Part shown: positions 59,673 through 64,000 of the stretch, in pieces
Position numbering within the stretch: the stretch's first letter is position 1
Layout: every line of letters begins with the position of its first letter
Assembly (NCBI GenBank): GCA_023053545.1
Contig: JAKZAN010000004.1
Coordinates: forward strand, 9,548,001-9,612,000
Source of the DNA: Lepidurus packardi
Taxonomy: Eukaryota > Arthropoda > Branchiopoda > Notostraca > Triopsidae
Reading direction: 5' to 3'
Length of the DNA stretch: 64,000 bases
Notes under the pieces: generated by a model
The model's input: only the letters and a program-made list of their open reading frames with translations
The model's database searches: none
What the model was told of the DNA's origin: nothing
Translations under genes and position numbers: made by a program

Positions 59673-61846
59673 ATGGCCGTAGTCCGACTCAGCTTATTAG
59701 TGTGCTTTATAGCTGTTGCTATTGGCTTTTCGATGGCTATGGCAGCTTCTCTAGGTTCCAAGCCAGGGGAGGTTACGCAACGCAACCGAAGACATACTGG
59801 CAACTGCCCAGACGCTAATTACGTTGAAAAACATCACATACCTAGTTGGAAACTAGGTCCTCGGCCATATATCGATGATTCTTCAGAAGAGAAAGATGCG
59901 ACCTCCCCAACTACCACGCATGCACCTTGCGTTGATCCGAACAAAAACTTCGTCGAGAAACACAATTTGCCCGCCAGTAAACTAGCTACGGACAAAGCAC
60001 AAGAGGTCAAGTATTCTGCCGATCAAGATTTTTCTTCCACACCCTTACAGGAAAGACTGCAAGTTGTCGATCAGATATTGTCACGTGTACCCCTCATCGA
60101 CGGGTAAATTTCTTTATTTATTAATCCAATTATAAAGTAATCCAATCTGATCAAATGAATCCAACCTAATTTTGTAATTATTTATGTATCTAGAACGGAT
60201 TACTTCAGTTTTCCTTGAAAAAGTGAGTTAGCTCACTTTTTTATTTGTATTTATTACTTTTTTTTAGACATAATGACTTCCCACACTTGGCTCGGAAGCT
60301 CGTTAGCAATCAAATTGGAATGTTTAATTTCAAAGATCTGCGTACCGAAGAACCATGGATGAGTGACATTGAATCTCACACGGATTTGGTTCGTTTGCGT
60401 CAAGGCAAAGTTGGAGCGCAAGTAAAAACGTTTCAAAATGTATGTATAACTTAATAAAACTATTTTGTGTATGATATTCAGTTCTGGGTTGCATACGTAC
60501 CGTGCGCGGCACAACACAAAGATGCCGTGTCCAAAACGTACGAGCAAATCGACTTCATCCATCGTTTAGTGGAAGCATACCCGGAAGATCTTAGGCTGGT
60601 CAATTCGGCTCAAGGTTGTGTGACTTTTTTAAGGAATTTTGCAAGTTTCTTGACCGTAGATTCTGCTGTTTAGAGCTGACTGACGCCTTTAGCAAGGGAT
60701 TTGTGGCCAGCTTAATTGGCGTCGAAGGGGGACATTCTATTGGCAATAGTTTGGCTAATGTGCGGAATATGTACAAATTGGGCGTACGTTACCTAACTTT
60801 GACTCACGGGTGCACGACACCATGGTAATTTATATAGCATATATTAGTTCCGATTGAATTCTATGTATATTTTCATTTTAGGGCAGATAATTCGGAGTTG
60901 GATAGACCTGATAATGGACCCGTCCATGATGGATTATCAGCTTTTGGCGAAGTAAAACAAATTAAAAAATTGACAATCGTTTCGGATTTCTTATGTGATT
61001 CTTACAGGTTGTGGTGCAAGAAATGAACAGGATTGGGATGATGGTGGATCTTTCGCATGTGAGTCAGCAAACGATGAAGCAAGTCCTCAATATATCTTCA
61101 GCCCCAGTTATTTTTTCGCACTCTTCAGCTTTGGCGCTGTGTGACCACGTGCGGAATGTGGGAGATGATGTTTTAACGATGCTGGTATCTTTGTCAAAAA
61201 TTTTAGGAAATTTTAATTTAGTTTGTATTTATATTTGGTTTATTTATAGGCCGAAAATGGTGGTATTATAATGGTAAATTTCTATAGCAAGTTTGTAAGA
61301 TGTAGTGAAGAAGCTACTCTGCAAGACGTCGTGCGTAAGTTGACAGATTTCTTTGCTCTGTGAAATACTTTTTTGTACTAATTGCGACTCTCTGAAACAG
61401 AACACATGAACCATATTCGCACGATTGCCGGTGTGGATGTGATAGGAGTTGGCGCGGATTACAACGGAGTAAAACTGTAAGTAAGAGTTTCTTTCACGAT
61501 TAAGATTGTGTTAAGATTTATCTTTATTCCTTCATTCGTGTTTCTGTATCCCCTTTTATTAGCGTGCCAAAAGGATTAGAAGACGTATCGAAATATCCTA
61601 TGCTGTTTGCGGAGTTGTTAGGACAAGGCTGGACTCCGGAAGATATTGAGAAAGTAGCGGGAAAGAATTTTCTTCGTGTTTTCCGTCGAGTCGAAGAAGT
61701 GACTTCAAAGAAACGGGATGTTTACATAATTTTAATTATTCTATTTTAAATAGGTGCGAGACAATTTAATAAACGAGCCCCCGAATGATGTGTGGATTCC
61801 TTTAGAAGAAATGGCTGGTCATACTGGATGCGTAACTTACCCGTAG
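59673..61846 (+). CDS. Membrane-dipeptidase family metallopeptidase (DPEP-like, M19)
   Basis: Zinc dipeptidase that cleaves dipeptides, and cysteinyl-glycine or leukotriene D4 in vertebrates. Exons: 59673-60103, 60268-60421, 60482-60614, 60674-60824, 60882-60951, 61008-61184, 61250-61334, 61401-61476, 61563-61698, 61754-61846; about 501 residues. An N-terminal hydrophobic segment (residues 5-28) is a signal peptide or anchor. The zinc-binding residues are in place: [24 protein letters not shown] and IFSHSSA, plus GADYNGV near the substrate site. [19 protein letters not shown] is diagnostic. Before the enzyme lies an extra region of about 115 residues with a duplicated Cys/EKH motif. The C-terminus ends GCVTYP with no GPI-type hydrophobic tail. 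The donor after residue RRVEE is uncertain: GTGACT at 61699 fits the family better than GTTTAC at 61720. Confidence 0.93.
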
Positions 61847-62738
61847 TGCACGTTTGACGGAATACGTTCGATTCGCTTTGAAAAGGGGCAAAGTATGTTA
61901 CTCTGTATCACAAATACTTAATCTAAGTTTCTAGCATACATATTATCCGCTTAGCTTAGATACTTACAGGTGTGTGTGACTCAGTTGTATTTATAGTGTT
62001 GAATTATATACAAAATATACATGTTTTCGTGTTGAATACTAATGATATTGTTGTATTGTTTATCAAAACTAAAACTTATAAATATAGATAAACAGTTTTA
62101 ACATGAAGACCCGGTAAATAAAGACTTCTAGAACATTTTTAAGATTTCGAAATTTTGCTTTATTTTGAATCGCAACTGAAGTAAACAAACACTGAAAAGG
62201 TACCTACATAGCGTTCCATATCCCAGCTATATATTTACATTTTACACATGTATTTGAGCAACGAATACACTTCTGTTCACTAAAATTTTTCTGATCTTTC
62301 GATTCTACTGGCCAGTTTTTAATTCACTTTTTCTTAGAATGCTTATCCATTTGCTCTCTATATGCAACTATAGTTTCTTCTAAAAACTAAACTCACAGAT
62401 GTTATGGTGACTGGAATAAATGTATGTAAATTTGATTTAATACAAAAAAGGGACCCAAGCAAAAAGACCTGGAATGTGACAGTTACGAACCGTTTATAAC
62501 GTAGGTTTTTTAGGTTATACTGTGAAATAAAAAAATAAAATGCGGAAGACTGCAAGTCATCGAAAAAACATAAAAACGGAAGAGATCTAATGGTCTAGTT
62601 GGCATCAGAAACAACTCACCATCAATCAGTAACAAAACCTACGTGATAAGAGTTACAAAAGTCCATAATTCACAGCTACCAATGGATTTTTTTCATAGCC
62701 ACCAAAGATATTTTCTTCTCTTTTCTTTAGTTTTCTCC
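61847..62738. other. Convergent 3' regions, dipeptidase and CARMIL-like
   Basis: AT-rich 3' UTR-like sequence. AATAAA at 62117-62122, about 270 bp past the dipeptidase stop, is a likely polyadenylation signal on the plus strand. No gene seen. Confidence 0.55.
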
Positions 62739-63950
62739 CTAGGCGAAAGACTCTTCTGACAATTTTGGCTCCACCTCAGAAGCACTTGACTGAGCTACAC
62801 TCGCACTATCATCTGGCAATTCTCCGTTAGTACTGGCCCGTACTGGCAAATTACTCCCTTCTCCAGCTCGTCCTCCTGAAAAACGAGCTTACAAATAAAT
62901 CCAAAGTTGACCACTAATCACACAAAGAATACCTGTTCCAAGTACTGAGCTCGGTCTCGGTTTGGGTCGCAAAACAGGGGGCGGTTTCGGTTTGGCGGTT
63001 CCAGCCCGCGGTGGCAGTGCCGGTTCTGCCAAAAAAAAAAATACAAATGAAATCACGCCAATCGAAGAATAAGAAAAGGGAAAAATTCGAAAACACGGAA
63101 ACTTATTACAAAATAGGAAAAATCAGGAAAAACCACACCTGGCTCGTTCGCAGTACTAGCATCTTCGCTTTCCTGTACACCACCTGGGGCTTCAACAGAT
63201 CCGGGTTCGGAATCTGCAGATTTACCATGCGCAGGCGCATGGTCTGCATTGCTTTCCCCTTTATAGGAACCTTTCCGCGATATCACGGGCGAAACCACCT
63301 TTTCTTTTGCACCTCGCATGAAGAAATTAGAGAGCACACCCACTCCAAGTCGCGGAGATTCCCTCTTTTCTTCCGTGTTTGAAGTAGTGGTAGTAGTAGT
63401 ACCATTGTTTTCAAGCCAAAGCTCACTTTGACGCTTGGAGTTCTTAAAATCCGTCGTTTTTTTCGTGGAGATTTCGTCCCTCAGTCCTACAACCGTTCTC
63501 GGAAGCGAAGCTGTCTGTCGTTCGGTCATAACGGGTAACCCACTTGGTTTATGAGCCGGACTGTTATCTGCCGAAGTATTGATGACTTTGTCCTCTTGTA
63601 AAGGCGAGTTTAGGGAGAAACAACCACTCGCAATACTGGCTAAAGAGCCCCCGCAACTGCTATCCGTGTTCGGCTGGAAGAACGAATCTACATCTTGACT
63701 AGGTTCCATGTCTAAGCTCTCCTCTGACTCGTGGAGCGTGGCGACCACGAAATCCGGGGCTCTTAACGCACTTCGAGAGGGCATCCGCGTTTTGGGACGG
63801 CGAGGACGAAGCAAACCCAAATGTTTCAGAGGGAAAACACCACCGCCTTCTCGAGTAGTTCGTTTCCCGGATGCTTGAGCTTTCTCATCTCCTTCAACCA
63901 TTTCCTCTGCACCTTCAGGCTCGCCTTGCTCCACTGGTCTTACCAAATTA
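62739..63950 (-). CDS. 3' end of a probable CARMIL (capping-protein regulator), partial
   Basis: Three C-terminal exons in transcript order: about 63950-63139 (5' edge uncertain), 63025-62933 and 62875-62739, ending ESFA and stop. Phases agree at both junctions. The sequence is disordered, Ser/Pro/Glu-rich and has no folded domain. FPLKHLGLLRPRRPKTRMP fits the capping-protein-interaction pattern LxHxTxxRPKx6P, with Gly for Thr and Arg for Lys. Pro-rich PxxP runs (LPPRAGTAKPKPPPVLRPKP) suit SH3 binding, as in CARMIL tails. The leucine-rich repeats and N-terminus would lie beyond 64000. It could instead be another CPI-motif protein. Confidence 0.55.
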
Positions 63951-64000
63951 GATCCCCCCAAAAATAAAAAAATAAATAAAAAAAAGCATCAATATTTAAT

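Overview
This is a nuclear window from an intron-rich animal genome. Genes are split by mostly short GT-AG introns, lie on both strands and carry metazoan domains. An alpha-type octopamine receptor (43731-45649) points to a protostome, most likely an arthropod; I cannot place it further. No bacterial, organellar or viral genes were recognised. Exon boundaries were read by eye from splice sites, phase continuity and family knowledge, so they are models without transcript support.

Layout, left to right. 1-4.8 kb: no gene I can name. 5.0-11.7 kb (+): the C-terminal part of filamin (nine Ig-filamin repeats), with MITE-like elements in two introns and an apparent 1-nt frameshift near 10851. 14.9-23.0 kb (-): a complete kinesin-5 (Eg5/KIF11) whose 3.3-kb intron holds a 403-bp tandem duplication. 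23.5-24.8 kb (+): SUCLG1, head to head with kinesin-5. 25.1-27.3 kb (-): PDCD4. 29.4-35.2 kb (+): a DEK_C + SWIB chromatin-type protein whose middle is about fifteen KGG-like repeats, one per exon; this is the most unusual gene here. 35.6-39.8 kb (+): STARD7-like lipid transfer protein. 43.7-45.6 kb (-): octopamine receptor. 51.6-52.3 kb (-): nucleoplasmin-like histone chaperone. 53.0-55.4 kb (+): Frizzled. 56.5-57.8 kb (+): CIAPIN1/anamorsin. 57.9-58.5 kb (-): MPV17L2-like protein. 59.7-61.8 kb (+): membrane-dipeptidase family enzyme. 62.7-64 kb (-): 3' end of a probable CARMIL.

The genes are functionally mixed: cytoskeleton (filamin, kinesin-5, CARMIL), mitochondria and Fe-S assembly (SUCLG1, STARD7, MPV17L2, CIAPIN1), chromatin (SWIB/DEK_C, nucleoplasmin), translation control (PDCD4) and signalling (Frizzled, octopamine receptor). 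Nothing suggests an operon or cluster. Several neighbours are close head-to-head or tail-to-tail pairs. A recurring local theme is tandem duplication of intron-exon junctions: the 35-residue repeat exons, a 113-bp array creating decoy acceptors before the C-terminal exons of the SWIB gene, and a 150-bp duplication doing the same in the adjacent STARD7 gene.
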